DNA of 64,000 nucleotides from DATMQA01 sp035566895 (lineage in GTDB: Bacteria > Verrucomicrobiota > Verrucomicrobiia > Limisphaerales > UBA8199). A program made the translations under genes and the position numbers. The stretch is taken from positions 1 through 64,000 of the forward strand of contig DATMQA010000007.1 of assembly GCA_035566895.1 (NCBI GenBank), written 5' to 3'. Shown here in pieces: positions 22,224-31,194 of this stretch. The notes under the pieces were generated by a model. That model ran no database searches. It was not told the origin of the DNA and saw nothing but the letters and a program-made list of their open reading frames with translations. The first letter of the stretch is position 1, and each line of letters begins with the position of its first letter.

Positions 22224-25190
22224 ATGGATTACAAAAACACACTGAACCTGCCGCAAACCGACTTCCCGATGAAGGCCGACCTGGTCGCGAGGGAACCGGC
22301 CCGGCTTGGGAAATGGGAGAGCGCCGGCCTCTACCAGCGCATCCAGACCCAGCGTGCCGGCGCGCCCAAATTCGTCCTGCACGATGGTCCGCCGTTCGCC
22401 AACGGCGAGGTCCACATCGGCACCGCACTCAACAAGATTCTCAAAGATATCGTCATTCGGTACAAAACCCTGCGCGGCTTCGATGCTCCCTACGTACCGG
22501 GTTGGGATTGCCACGGCCTGCCCATCGAGTTCAAGGTCAGCCAGGAAATGCGCAAGGAATTTGAGGCCAATGAATGGCCCAAGATCCGCAAACAGCATGA
22601 GGCCGAGTGGAAGGACAAGGCAGACCCTTCCGCGATTGAAGGGGTTGTTAGGCAGATGGCTCTCCACGAATTCTTATCTCCAAAGAACGTGCGGCAGCGA
22701 TGCGAGGAGTACGCGCGCAAGTTCATCAACACGCAACGTGACCAGTTCAAGCGCCTCGGTGTGCTTGGCGATTGGGAAAACCCATATCTTACATTAGATC
22801 CAAAATATGAGGCTGACGAATTGCGCCTCTTCGCCACCATAGTGGAGAAGGGCTTTGTTTATCGTGCGAAGAAGCCCGTCTATTGGTGCATTCCGTGTCG
22901 CACCGCATTGGCTGAGGCCGAGGTCGAGTACAGGGACTATGTCAGCCAAAGCGTCTATGTGAGGTTCCCGATTGTCGGCCATCCGGGAACGTCAGTAGTC
23001 ATCTGGACCACCACGCCTTGGACTCTGCCGGCGAACCTGGCCATAGCGTACAACTCGACCTTCAGCTATTCGCTCGTGCGGGTCGGGAGCGAGGAGTTCA
23101 TCGTCTCGGCTTTGTTGCTGTCCGCCGTTGCCGAGAAGTGCGGCTGGCACGGTTATGAGATCGTTCGCAGCTTGGACGGCGGCCACCTGGCCCAACTCGA
23201 GTACCAACATCCCTTCTGCAATCGGCGCGGCCGATTCTTCGCCGGCGACAGCTTCGTGGATAATGTTACTGGCACTGGCTTCGTCCACATCGCGCCGGGA
23301 CACGGGTTGGAAGATTACCAACTTGGCTTGGTACATAACCTGCCGATTTACTCGCCGGTGGACGACCATGGGTACCTCGTGCACACAACCGATATGCCGG
23401 CTGACAAACAGATGCCCTGGGAAATGCTAGGCAAGTCAATTCTCGAGAGGCACGGCAAGAGTGAGGCAAATGAAGTTGTGTTGCACGAACTACGCGTCCA
23501 AAAGGCGTTGCTTCACCAAGAGAACTATCATCACAGTTACCCGCACTGCTGGCGCAGCAAGACGCCCGTTATCTTCCGAGCGATGGATCAGTGGTTTATC
23601 AAGCTGGATCACGAGGTCGGGGCGGAGGGGGTTGCTCAGAGATGGGCTGGCGGGCCTTACAACTTCCGCCAAGCTGCACTAGCGGAAACTGAGCAGGTAC
23701 TTTGGATTCCGGACTGGGGTAAGAATCGCATCCAGGCCGCCGTGAAAACTCGGCCTGACTGGTGCATTTCGCGGCAGCGCGCGTGGGGAGTCCCCATTCC
23801 CGCTTTCTTCTACGGAAAGACACCGATTTTGCACCCGGAAATCATTCGTAAGTTCGCAGATTTTTTTGAACAGCATGGGTCCAGCGTATGGTTCAGCACG
23901 GGCGATGCACAGCAGCTCCTTTTTGCCGCTGGAGCCCACAAACTGATCCCTGCGGAAGCGTGGTCCCCTGATTTGAAAAAATCTGCTGATACTCTCGATG
24001 TTTGGATTGATTCCGGCTCCTCTTCGCGCGCGGTCATTGCCCGGCGCGAGGAACTGCGCGGCAAAGAAAAACCATTCCAGGCGGACATGTACCTCGAGGG
24101 CAGCGACCAGCACCGCGGCTGGTTTCAATCCTCCCTCTTGCTCTCCCTGGCCGGCAACGGCGCAGCTCCGTACCGGACCGTGCTCACCCACGGCTTCATG
24201 GTCGATGAAGACCGCGAAAAGATTTCCAAGAGCAAACAAGGCCAGGGCGTTTATGAAAAACCGCAGACTTCCGAAGCTTACATCAGGAAATACGGCGCCG
24301 ATGTCGTCCGCCTCTGGGTCGCCTCACAGGATTATCGCAACGACATCACCGTCAGCGAAAGGCGCATCGACACCGTTGGCGAGACCTATCGCATCATCCG
24401 CAATGCGTTGCGCTATCAGCTCTCGAACCTCTACGATTTCGACCCGGCCAAACACGCCGTCCCGGACGACCAACTCACCGGCTTGGACCGCTGGATTCTG
24501 GATGAATTCTCCAAGCTCGAACAAGAGGTCATCCAGGCCTACGACCGTTACGAATTCCACTTCGTTTACCAACGCGTGAGCCAGTTCATCGCTGTCGAGC
24601 TCTCGGCCATCTACCACGATGTCGTTAAAGACCGCCTTTACACCGATGCCGCAAACTCCGCCCGCCGCCGGTCGACCCAGGCCGCGGTCCATCGCATGCT
24701 GGTCAGCCTTTGTAAAATGCTCGCGCCAGTGCTGGCCTTTTCCGCCGATGAGGCCTGGGAATTGGTCCCCGGCAAGACCGTCGATTCCGCGCACCTGCTC
24801 ACCTGGCAGCCATTGGGATTTGCGCGTCCGGACCCGGAACGCGAGCTGTGGAAGAATCTTTTCGAGCTGCGTGAGGCCGCCTTGCCCGCGCTCGAGAAAG
24901 CCCGCCAGGCCAAAGAAATCGGCAAGGCTCTCGAGGCAAAACTGACGCTGACGGGTGCCAGTCTTGCGCTGGCCACCGCCCAGGCACATCTCGAACCTTT
25001 GCGCGAGCTTCTGAACGTCTCCCAACTCGAGCTCAAGCCGGAGTCAGGAGGCGGTCCTTTAACGGTTTCGGTCACCAAAGCCGCCGGCGAGAAATGCGAA
25101 CGCTGCTGGCACTGGGAAACCGATGTCGGCTCTCATCCCGAGCACCCGGCCATTTGCGGACGCTGCGTGCGAGCCATCCAGCAGAAGTAA
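22224..25190 (+). CDS. ileS: Isoleucyl-tRNA synthetase
   Basis: Charges tRNA-Ile; class I synthetase of 988 residues. The start at ATG 22224 gives MDYKNTLNLPQTDFPMKADL, the normal N-terminus. HIGT at residues 64-67 is the HIGH motif and KISKS at 666-670 is the KMSKS motif. The editing domain (WTTTPWTLPAN) is present. The C-terminus ends in a zinc-binding CERCW...CGRC pair, so it is the bacterial zinc-containing type. Codon use in about 22640-24000 looks less GC-biased than on either side. No operon partner is visible; the lactonase gene follows convergently after 25 nt. Confidence 0.97.
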   Translation: MDYKNTLNLPQTDFPMKADLVAREPARLGKWESAGLYQRIQTQRAGAPKFVLHDGPPFANGEVHIGTALNKILKDIVIRYKTLRGFDAPYVPGWDCHGLPIEFKVSQEMRKEFEANEWPKIRKQHEAEWKDKADPSAIEGVVRQMALHEFLSPKNVRQRCEEYARKFINTQRDQFKRLGVLGDWENPYLTLDPKYEADELRLFATIVEKGFVYRAKKPVYWCIPCRTALAEAEVEYRDYVSQSVYVRFPIVGHPGTSVVIWTTTPWTLPANLAIAYNSTFSYSLVRVGSEEFIVSALLLSAVAEKCGWHGYEIVRSLDGGHLAQLEYQHPFCNRRGRFFAGDSFVDNVTGTGFVHIAPGHGLEDYQLGLVHNLPIYSPVDDHGYLVHTTDMPADKQMPWEMLGKSILERHGKSEANEVVLHELRVQKALLHQENYHHSYPHCWRSKTPVIFRAMDQWFIKLDHEVGAEGVAQRWAGGPYNFRQAALAETEQVLWIPDWGKNRIQAAVKTRPDWCISRQRAWGVPIPAFFYGKTPILHPEIIRKFADFFEQHGSSVWFSTGDAQQLLFAAGAHKLIPAEAWSPDLKKSADTLDVWIDSGSSSRAVIARREELRGKEKPFQADMYLEGSDQHRGWFQSSLLLSLAGNGAAPYRTVLTHGFMVDEDREKISKSKQGQGVYEKPQTSEAYIRKYGADVVRLWVASQDYRNDITVSERRIDTVGETYRIIRNALRYQLSNLYDFDPAKHAVPDDQLTGLDRWILDEFSKLEQEVIQAYDRYEFHFVYQRVSQFIAVELSAIYHDVVKDRLYTDAANSARRRSTQAAVHRMLVSLCKMLAPVLAFSADEAWELVPGKTVDSAHLLTWQPLGFARPDPERELWKNLFELREAALPALEKARQAKEIGKALEAKLTLTGASLALATAQAHLEPLRELLNVSQLELKPESGGGPLTVSVTKAAGEKCERCWHWETDVGSHPEHPAICGRCVRAIQQK

Positions 25191-25215
25191 TCCCGCAGGC
25201 CAACACGCTCAACAT

Positions 25216-26388
25216 TCACCTCTCCGGCACAAACACCACGCACACCGGCGCGCCCACTTCCATTTTCTGGCCGGTAGCAGTCAGCCGGCCGGTTTTCGCA
25301 TCGACCCGGAAGACAACAATCGTGTTCGAGTCTTGGTTCTCGGCCAGCAGCCAGCGACCGCTCGGATCCAACGCGAAATGGCGCGGGGTTTTGCCCTGGG
25401 TGGATTGCCGCTCGACAAAGCTGAGCTTGCCGGTTTTTGAGTTAACCGCGAAGACCGTGATGCTATCGTGCCCGCGGTTCGAACCATAGACGAATTTGCC
25501 GGAAGGATGGACCTGCACTTCGGCGCAAATGTTTTCTCCCTTGAAGTCATCTGGCAGGGTGGAAAGCGTCTGCAACTCCTGCATCGCCCCCTGCTCCGCG
25601 TCATAGGCCAACACCGCGAGGGTGGAGGCGATTTCGTTAATCAGATACACCCACCGGCCATTGGGATGAAAAGCCAGGTGGCGCGGTCCGGACCCCGGCT
25701 TCACCTTCGCCCAGGGAGGAGCATTCGGCGTGAGGCCGCCCCGGACCGCATCCAGCCGGTAAAGGAGCACCTTGTCCAACCCCAGGTCGCACGCCAGTGC
25801 GAAGCGATTGGCGGGGTCGGGCGTAATGAAATGCGCGTGCGGCCCCGCCTGGCGCTGCGGATTCACGCTCGAGCCCTGGTGCTGAATCGTCGTGGAAGGT
25901 TCGCCCAGCTTGCCGTCGGCCTTGAGCGGGAGGGCGGCGACACTGCCGCTGCCGTAGTTGGCCACCAGCACGCACTTGCCGGTCCTATCCACCGCGACGT
26001 GGCAGGGCCCGCCGCCGCCGGACTGCTGCTGGTTGAGCAAGGTCAATTTGCCGGTCTTTTGCTCGATGCTGAAACCGCTGACGGCGCCGGCCCGGGTGCC
26101 CCCGAAATTGTTGATTTCCCCGACTGCATAGAGCCAGCGTCCGTTCGGATGCAGCGCCAGAAATGTGGGATTCTTCGTTTCGGCCGCCAGCTCCGGGGTG
26201 CTCAGCGTGCCCGCGGCAGTATCGAACCGGGCGGCGTAAATTCCCCGGCTCTTCCCCTCCGTGTAGGTGCCGATATAGACCAGCGTTGGGTGTTTGGCGG
26301 CCGGGACCTCTGCGCTCATGAGTGGAAGGTGAATCAGTCCGAAGGTCAGCACAAGCCAAAGGGGTCGTGGAGGTCTGAGCGTTTGCAT
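25216..26388 (-). CDS. Exported 6-phosphogluconolactonase-like beta-propeller (lactonase family)
   Basis: 390 residues from ATG 26388 (MQTLRPPRPLWL), with a signal peptide ending near MSAEVPAAKHP. The rest is a seven-bladed lactonase propeller: YIGTYTEGKSRGIYAARFD, NPTFLALHPNGRWLYAVGE, GGGPCHVAVDRTGKCVLVANYGSG, HLAFHPNGRWVYLINE and PRHFALDPSGRWLLAENQDSNT. This fits the YbhE/Pgl family. Most Pgl enzymes are cytoplasmic; the signal peptide argues that this one acts in the periplasm on another lactone, a common theme in this phylum. Substrate unknown. Confidence 0.85.
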   Translation of the reverse strand: MQTLRPPRPLWLVLTFGLIHLPLMSAEVPAAKHPTLVYIGTYTEGKSRGIYAARFDTAAGTLSTPELAAETKNPTFLALHPNGRWLYAVGEINNFGGTRAGAVSGFSIEQKTGKLTLLNQQQSGGGGPCHVAVDRTGKCVLVANYGSGSVAALPLKADGKLGEPSTTIQHQGSSVNPQRQAGPHAHFITPDPANRFALACDLGLDKVLLYRLDAVRGGLTPNAPPWAKVKPGSGPRHLAFHPNGRWVYLINEIASTLAVLAYDAEQGAMQELQTLSTLPDDFKGENICAEVQVHPSGKFVYGSNRGHDSITVFAVNSKTGKLSFVERQSTQGKTPRHFALDPSGRWLLAENQDSNTIVVFRVDAKTGRLTATGQKMEVGAPVCVVFVPER

Positions 26389-26520
26389 TGGGGTAGAAAA
26401 CAAGTTTCGTTCCTGTTTTCAACCTGGAAATCGCCCCGGCAGAAATAATGACTTTTGCGTTGCGCAACCCCGTCAAACTACTTAAATTCGGAAGTAGGCC
26501 GCACGCGAAAGGACAATATT

Positions 26521-28596
26521 ATGTATTTCGGTGTCGATTATCATCCTGAACAGTGGGTTTACCCCTACGGAGGTACGCGCGAGGACCCTGAAGCCACTTG
26601 GGAGCACGACGCTGAGTTGATGCAAAACGCCGGCATCAATGTCGTGCGCATCGGCGAATTCACCTGGGGCCTCTGTGAACCGGAAGAAGGCAACTACGAT
26701 TTTGCCTGGCTCAAGCGAGTGATGGACATTCTGGGCAAGGCCGGCATCAAGGTCGTGCTGGCCACCCCGACGGCCGCCCCGCCCGTCTGGCTGGCGCGCA
26801 AACACCCCGAAATCCTGCCCGTAGACGAGCGCGGCCTCACCAAACACGAGGGCACTCGCCGCGCGGTTTGCCTCAACAGCGACGTGTTTTGGAATCATTC
26901 CAAGCTCATCGTCGAGCAGATGGCCACTGCCCTGGGCCGGCAGCCCCAGCTCATTGCCTGGCAAATCGACAATAGCCTGGGCGGCAATTTCACCGAGGCT
27001 GCCTTTAACGAAGATACCCGCCGCGACTGGCACGGCTGGCTCGAGGCGAAGTACGAGACGGTCGAACGGCTGAATGAACTAATGGGCTTGCGCCATTGGG
27101 GCCAGGTCGTCTCGAAATGGACCGAGGTGCCGATGCCCATGACCGCCCCGACCCACCACAACCCCGCGCTCGTGCTCGATTGGTGCCGCTTCTGCAGCGA
27201 TACCATCGTCCAATTCGTCAAAATGCAGGCCGACCTCCTGCACCAATTGACCCCGAATTGCCCCGTCACCACCAATTTGCGCCCGCTGCTCCACCGCTTC
27301 GACCACTTTGATTTGGCTGAAGTCATTGATTTCGTCTCGATTGAAAACACCGCTGCGCTCAAAGCCAAATCCGCCGAGCTGGCCTGCGAGATTGACATGC
27401 TTCGCTCGCTCAAAAAGACCGGCATCCGCACTCCGGATGGGGACACCGGTTTTTGGGTGATCGAACAGAAAGCGGGAAACGTGAGCTGGCAGGAGGTGAA
27501 CTCGCTCGTGCGTCCCGGTGTGCTGCGAATGTTCACTTACCAATTGGTGTCCCGCGGCGCCACCGCCATTATGTTTTTCCGCTGGCGGCAGCCCCGCTTC
27601 GGCAGCGAGAAATTCCATGGCGCCGTTCTGTCGCATACCGCGCGGAAAGACGGCCGGGTTTTCAAAGAAATCTCCCAATTAGGCGACGAGATGAAGCTGC
27701 TCTCCCCTTCCCTGAAGGGCACCCGAGTGCAGGCCGAAGCCTGCATCATCTACAGCCACGACAATGATTGGGCCTTGCAGCAGCCCAACCAACCCAACAA
27801 ACATTTCAATCTTCGCGAACACATCCAGCTCTTCTATACCGCCCTCCACGATCGAAATATCACCGTCGATTTCGCCCGGCCCGCCGAGGACCTCACGAGC
27901 TATAAACTGGTCTTTGCCCCTTCCTTGCATCTGCTCTCGGGCGGGGAGGCCGACCGCCTCAAACTCTATGTCCAAAACGGCGGTACCCTCGTCAGCACCT
28001 TCAATACCGGCCTCGTGGACGAGCACAACATGGCCCCGGATTCCGGTTACCCGCACGACCTGACCGATTTGTTCGGCCTCGAAGTCGTGGAATTCGACCA
28101 ATTGCCCCAAGGCGAAGAAAACCACCTGACCTTCAAAGGCACCTTCCCCACCAGCCATCTGCACCCGGCCAGGCTTTGGTGCGACATCATCGAGCCCAAG
28201 GACTGCCAAATCCTCGCCACCTACGCCAAGGATTTCTACGCCGGCAAGCCCGCGATGACGATGCACACTTTCGGCCTCGGCAAGGCCATCTATATCGGCA
28301 CGCTCAGCCATCAGCATTTTTACAATGATCTCGTGACCTGGTTGCGCCAAATGTGCAATCTCCATCCCCTGCTCAAGGTCCCGGACAGCGTCGAGGTCTG
28401 CTTGCGCCAGAAAGACGATATGCGCGTTTACTTCCTGTTGAATCACCAGGGGTCACCCCTCCGCATCCAGTTCTACAAACCCATGCACGATTTCCTCACC
28501 GGCAACACCTTCTCCGGTAATTATGACCTCCAGCCGCACGGCGTGCTGGTGCTGGATGAACATGCCACCCCCAAAGCTGCGGTTGAAGTGAGCTAA
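26521..28596 (+). CDS. GH42 beta-galactosidase-like protein with altered acid/base position
   Basis: 691 residues from ATG 26521, with AAAGGA about 12 nt upstream. No signal peptide, so it is cytoplasmic. The N-terminus MYFGVDYHPEQW and INVVRIGEFTWGLCEPEEG are GH42 hallmarks. The nucleophile Glu315 is present in FWVIEQKAGNVSWQ. At the acid/base site, where GH42 normally has Asp-Asn-Glu, the sequence is IDNSLGGNF with Ser152 in place of Glu. The following trimerisation domain (GATase-like, from about residue 400) and C-terminal beta domain are complete. Either a nearby residue does the job, or the protein is an unusual or non-hydrolytic member. Substrate unknown. Confidence 0.85.
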   Translation: MYFGVDYHPEQWVYPYGGTREDPEATWEHDAELMQNAGINVVRIGEFTWGLCEPEEGNYDFAWLKRVMDILGKAGIKVVLATPTAAPPVWLARKHPEILPVDERGLTKHEGTRRAVCLNSDVFWNHSKLIVEQMATALGRQPQLIAWQIDNSLGGNFTEAAFNEDTRRDWHGWLEAKYETVERLNELMGLRHWGQVVSKWTEVPMPMTAPTHHNPALVLDWCRFCSDTIVQFVKMQADLLHQLTPNCPVTTNLRPLLHRFDHFDLAEVIDFVSIENTAALKAKSAELACEIDMLRSLKKTGIRTPDGDTGFWVIEQKAGNVSWQEVNSLVRPGVLRMFTYQLVSRGATAIMFFRWRQPRFGSEKFHGAVLSHTARKDGRVFKEISQLGDEMKLLSPSLKGTRVQAEACIIYSHDNDWALQQPNQPNKHFNLREHIQLFYTALHDRNITVDFARPAEDLTSYKLVFAPSLHLLSGGEADRLKLYVQNGGTLVSTFNTGLVDEHNMAPDSGYPHDLTDLFGLEVVEFDQLPQGEENHLTFKGTFPTSHLHPARLWCDIIEPKDCQILATYAKDFYAGKPAMTMHTFGLGKAIYIGTLSHQHFYNDLVTWLRQMCNLHPLLKVPDSVEVCLRQKDDMRVYFLLNHQGSPLRIQFYKPMHDFLTGNTFSGNYDLQPHGVLVLDEHATPKAAVEVS

Positions 28597-28647
28597 GACG
28601 CTTTGTTTAGCAATCACTTTATCGTTATCTGCGCCTGTTGTGGCTCT

Positions 28648-28675
28648 CCCTCTCCTGTTTCATTAGGGGAGAGGG
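28648..28675. repeat. CCCTCTCC...GGAGAGGG palindromic spacer repeat
   Basis: 8-nt arms CCCTCTCC (28648-28655) and GGAGAGGG (28668-28675) surround a 12-nt loop, with the tail TTTGGGGTGAGAGG. It belongs to the same kind as the palindrome inserted in cusA at 35201. Confidence 0.65.
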
Positions 28676-28764
28676 TTTGGGGTGAGAGGCCGCCCCTTTG
28701 GCTCATTGGTCCGGTTGCCTTGCCTGAGCCTGAGACGGATGTAATAATTCCGACAAAAGAATTC

Positions 28765-28811
28765 TTGAGTGATTTCCGCTTCTATGGCGTATAAACACTG
28801 TAACGTTTACA
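28765..28811 (+). promoter_or_regulatory. Possible promoter and operator of the metal-efflux operon
   Basis: TTGAGT (28765-28770), a 19-nt spacer, and TATAAA (28790-28795). The dyad TGTAA-CGT-TTACA (28799-28811) would cover the transcription start, which suits a repressor. The spacing is longer than ideal, so this is a weak call. The operon starts at 28820. Confidence 0.35.
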
Positions 28812-28819
28812 ATTAAAAT

Positions 28820-29161
28820 ATGAAAATGCTTAAAACTATCCTGCTGGCAACGTTGCTGGCCGGCTTTGCCGTTCCGTTCGCCACTCTGGCTGCTGACTTG
28901 AAAGATAACGCGGCTGACCAGAAGGACAAACCCGCCGCCCAGAAAGAAAAGCCCAAGCCCTACACGCTCAAGAAGTGCGTCGTTTCCGGCGACAAGCTCG
29001 GCGAGATGGGTGACCCCTACGTGTTCGTTCATGAGGGCCGCGAAATCAAGCTTTGCTGCAAAAGCTGCCTGAAAGATTTCAACAAGAGCCCCGCCAAATT
29101 CCTCAAGAAAATCGATGAGGAAGAGGCCAAGGCCAAAAAGGAAAAGGCGCTCAAAGGTTGA
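28820..29161 (+). CDS. Periplasmic TRASH/YHS-type metal-binding protein
   Basis: 113 residues with a signal peptide (LKTILLATLLAGFAVPFATLAA). After a Lys-rich linker comes a TRASH-like domain: KCVVSGDKLGEMGDPYVFV, then EIKLCCKSCLKDFNKSPAKF, with the Cys positions expected to bind a soft or transition metal such as copper. It is first in a five-gene cluster with TolC-, CusB- and CusA-like genes, which supports a copper/silver or zinc role. The C-terminus is a charged Lys/Glu helix. Confidence 0.8.
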   Translation: MKMLKTILLATLLAGFAVPFATLAADLKDNAADQKDKPAAQKEKPKPYTLKKCVVSGDKLGEMGDPYVFVHEGREIKLCCKSCLKDFNKSPAKFLKKIDEEEAKAKKEKALKG

Positions 29162-29496
29162 AGGCTGCTCTGGCCATCCTGTTTAGCGCGCTGCTGGTGT
29201 TGGGGCAAAGTATCCTCCCCGGCAGCGCCGCGGTGCCAAAGGCGCAGCCCTCCTGCCGGTGTGGCGGGTGCGCCAAAACCTGCTGTGTCTCACAGCCGGC
29301 GCCTGGTTCAGCGCCTCTGCCGGCTGCTCCCGCTCGCCCGTTTTCACTCAAAACGCTTTCTTGTGCGGCCCTCTCAATTGCCCCAACCCCGTTGCTGCCC
29401 GCCTCCCCGGCGGCCCACGTTTCTTCCGCTTTCCTTCCTGCCTTCAGTCCGGTTGCCGTTCCGCTGTATGAGCGGAACTGCGCTTACCTGATCTGA
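29158..29496 (+). CDS. Short secreted Cys-rich peptide, translationally coupled
   Basis: 112 residues starting at a TTG that overlaps the stop codon of the gene before it (4 nt overlap), which suggests translational coupling. It has a signal segment (ALAILFSALLVLGQSILPGSA), then the cluster SCRCGGCAKTCC, and a Pro/Ala/Ser-rich tail. The Cys cluster is a likely metal-binding site. The position in the efflux operon implies a periplasmic or surface metal buffer. I do not recognise a named family. Confidence 0.6.
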   Translation: MKAALAILFSALLVLGQSILPGSAAVPKAQPSCRCGGCAKTCCVSQPAPGSAPLPAAPARPFSLKTLSCAALSIAPTPLLPASPAAHVSSAFLPAFSPVAVPLYERNCAYLI

Positions 29497-29619
29497 ATAC
29501 CTTCCTCATGCGCCCGTAGTGTGCCCTGATCGGGCCGCGTTGCGGGTGTGTTGTGTTCGTCTCGCTCGCCCGCGGAGTGCGCCCAAACTTCGCCAGTTCG
29601 GAAGAAATACGTTTTTGAA

Positions 29620-31173
29620 ATGAACCTGCCAGCCGTAAGAAGATGTTTTAACCGCGGACTACGCGGATTCCCTTTGCCTTGTCCGCGAAATCCGCGATCA
29701 AGGCTAAGATCTGGACCCTGCACAAACTTTCCGGCATTTAACTCTTTTAACCTTTTTAACCCATTTAACTATTTTGCCGCAGCGCTGCTGCTGGCCGGGT
29801 GCACCGGCGTACCCACGCCAGGTGAGCGCGCTGCGCGGAAGGACGTGCGCGCCGTCGAAGGGGAGTTCCGTCCAAAAGGCCGGCGCCCGCCCCTGCCGGA
29901 GTTGAAGGAGAGTTCCAGCCTTCGGGATTATCTCCAGTTCGCAATGCTGAATCAGCCGAAGGTGGAGGCGGCGTATTATGACTGGCTGGCTTCGGTTGAA
30001 CGCATCACCGTCGCCCGCTCACTGCCGGACCCGCAGTTGACCTTCCAAATGGATATTCAGGACATTGTCACCTCGGTAATGCCGGGGCTGATGATGAATT
30101 TTCCTGGCAAGGGCAAGCTGCGAGCGGCGGGCGCTGTCGCCACGGCGGAGAGTCAGTCAAAATACTTCGCATTCAAAGCCGCCTCCATAGAGAGCGCTTA
30201 CGAGTTCAAGCGCGCTTACTACCAGCTTTACTTCCTGGAAGAGAAAATCCGTGTGAATCGGGAGACCCTGGGTTTGCTGAATGACCTCGAGAAGCTCGCC
30301 CGCGCCCAGAACGAAGTGGGCAAGGTGACTTTGCAGGATGTGCTGCGCGCGCAAATCCAACAGGACCAGCTCAAGACCGACATCGCCAACCTCGAGGATT
30401 CACGCCATTCACTGCTGGCCCAGTTCAAGGCCGCGCTCGGACTGCAGCCCGACGAACCCACCCCGCCGCTGCCGCAACGCTTTGAGTCCACCTCGCTGGA
30501 TTTGACCTCGGAAAAGCTGTTCGCGACGGCATTGGCGCAGAACACGCGCCTCAAAGCGATGGAAGCCGACGTGCGCGCCGCCGAAGCGTCCATCACCCTC
30601 GCCTATAAAGCGCGCATGCCCGATACCAGCCTCGGGGTGATGGCTGACGTAAAGATGAACCCGACGCTATATCGACCGTGGGGCACGGTCTCGCTGCCCA
30701 TCTGGCGGGACAAACTGGCGGCCTTAGTCGCCGAAGCGCAGGCCAATAAGCGCGCCGGCGAGGCGCGCCTCTCGGCCGGGCAGCTCGCGCTGGCGGTGGA
30801 TTTTGCGGCGAGAGCAGCCGTGTACCGGGAGACCAGCCGGAATCTCGAATTGTTGCAGACGGAGCTGCTGCCCAAACAGCGGCAATCGCTGGAGGTGGCC
30901 CGCTCTGGCTATCTCGCTGGTCAGATCGATTTTTTTAACCTGACGGACGCGGAGCAGACCCTCCTGCGGTTTAGCCTGGATGAAGTCGAGGCGCGCACCC
31001 AACGCGAGCTCTCGCTGGTCGAGCTCTCCCTCATCATCCAGGGCCTATCGCCGTCTGGCACAGACTCCGGCTCTAAGGCTATGGGCGCAGCGGCTGCCCC
31101 TGGCGCAATGGGGCCAGGTTCCGGCGGGATGCTTCCGGGCAACTCGGCCCCGCCGCCCAAGAAGGGCATGTGA
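29620..31173 (+). CDS. TolC-family outer-membrane efflux lipoprotein
   Basis: Outer-membrane channel partner of the CusB/CusA pump. The body is a clear TolC/OEP protein: two repeats of long helices (SIESAYEFKRAYYQLYFLEEK and ITLAYKARMPDTSLGVMADV), about 440 residues. A lipobox LLAGC precedes VPTPGE, so it is a lipoprotein. The start is uncertain: the ATG at 29620 would give an over-long leader of about 50 residues, while a TTG near 29670 is also possible. The stretch before the lipobox reads FNSFNLFNPFNYF and is written by a TTTAACC-type spacer repeat. 21 nt separate it from cusB. Confidence 0.82.
   Translation: MNLPAVRRCFNRGLRGFPLPCPRNPRSRLRSGPCTNFPAFNSFNLFNPFNYFAAALLLAGCTGVPTPGERAARKDVRAVEGEFRPKGRRPPLPELKESSSLRDYLQFAMLNQPKVEAAYYDWLASVERITVARSLPDPQLTFQMDIQDIVTSVMPGLMMNFPGKGKLRAAGAVATAESQSKYFAFKAASIESAYEFKRAYYQLYFLEEKIRVNRETLGLLNDLEKLARAQNEVGKVTLQDVLRAQIQQDQLKTDIANLEDSRHSLLAQFKAALGLQPDEPTPPLPQRFESTSLDLTSEKLFATALAQNTRLKAMEADVRAAEASITLAYKARMPDTSLGVMADVKMNPTLYRPWGTVSLPIWRDKLAALVAEAQANKRAGEARLSAGQLALAVDFAARAAVYRETSRNLELLQTELLPKQRQSLEVARSGYLAGQIDFFNLTDAEQTLLRFSLDEVEARTQRELSLVELSLIIQGLSPSGTDSGSKAMGAAAAPGAMGPGSGGMLPGNSAPPPKKGM
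29736..29775 (+). repeat. TTTAACC/TTTAACT word array inside the TolC-like signal peptide
   Basis: ATTTAACTCTTTTAACCTTT and then TTAACCCATTTAACT continue the array, with a period of about 9-10 nt. It is the same as the tails at 8112-8152 and 10236-10272, but here it is in frame and translated. Confidence 0.75.
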
Positions 31174-31194
31174 CTTTAACTTGAAAATCTTCGT

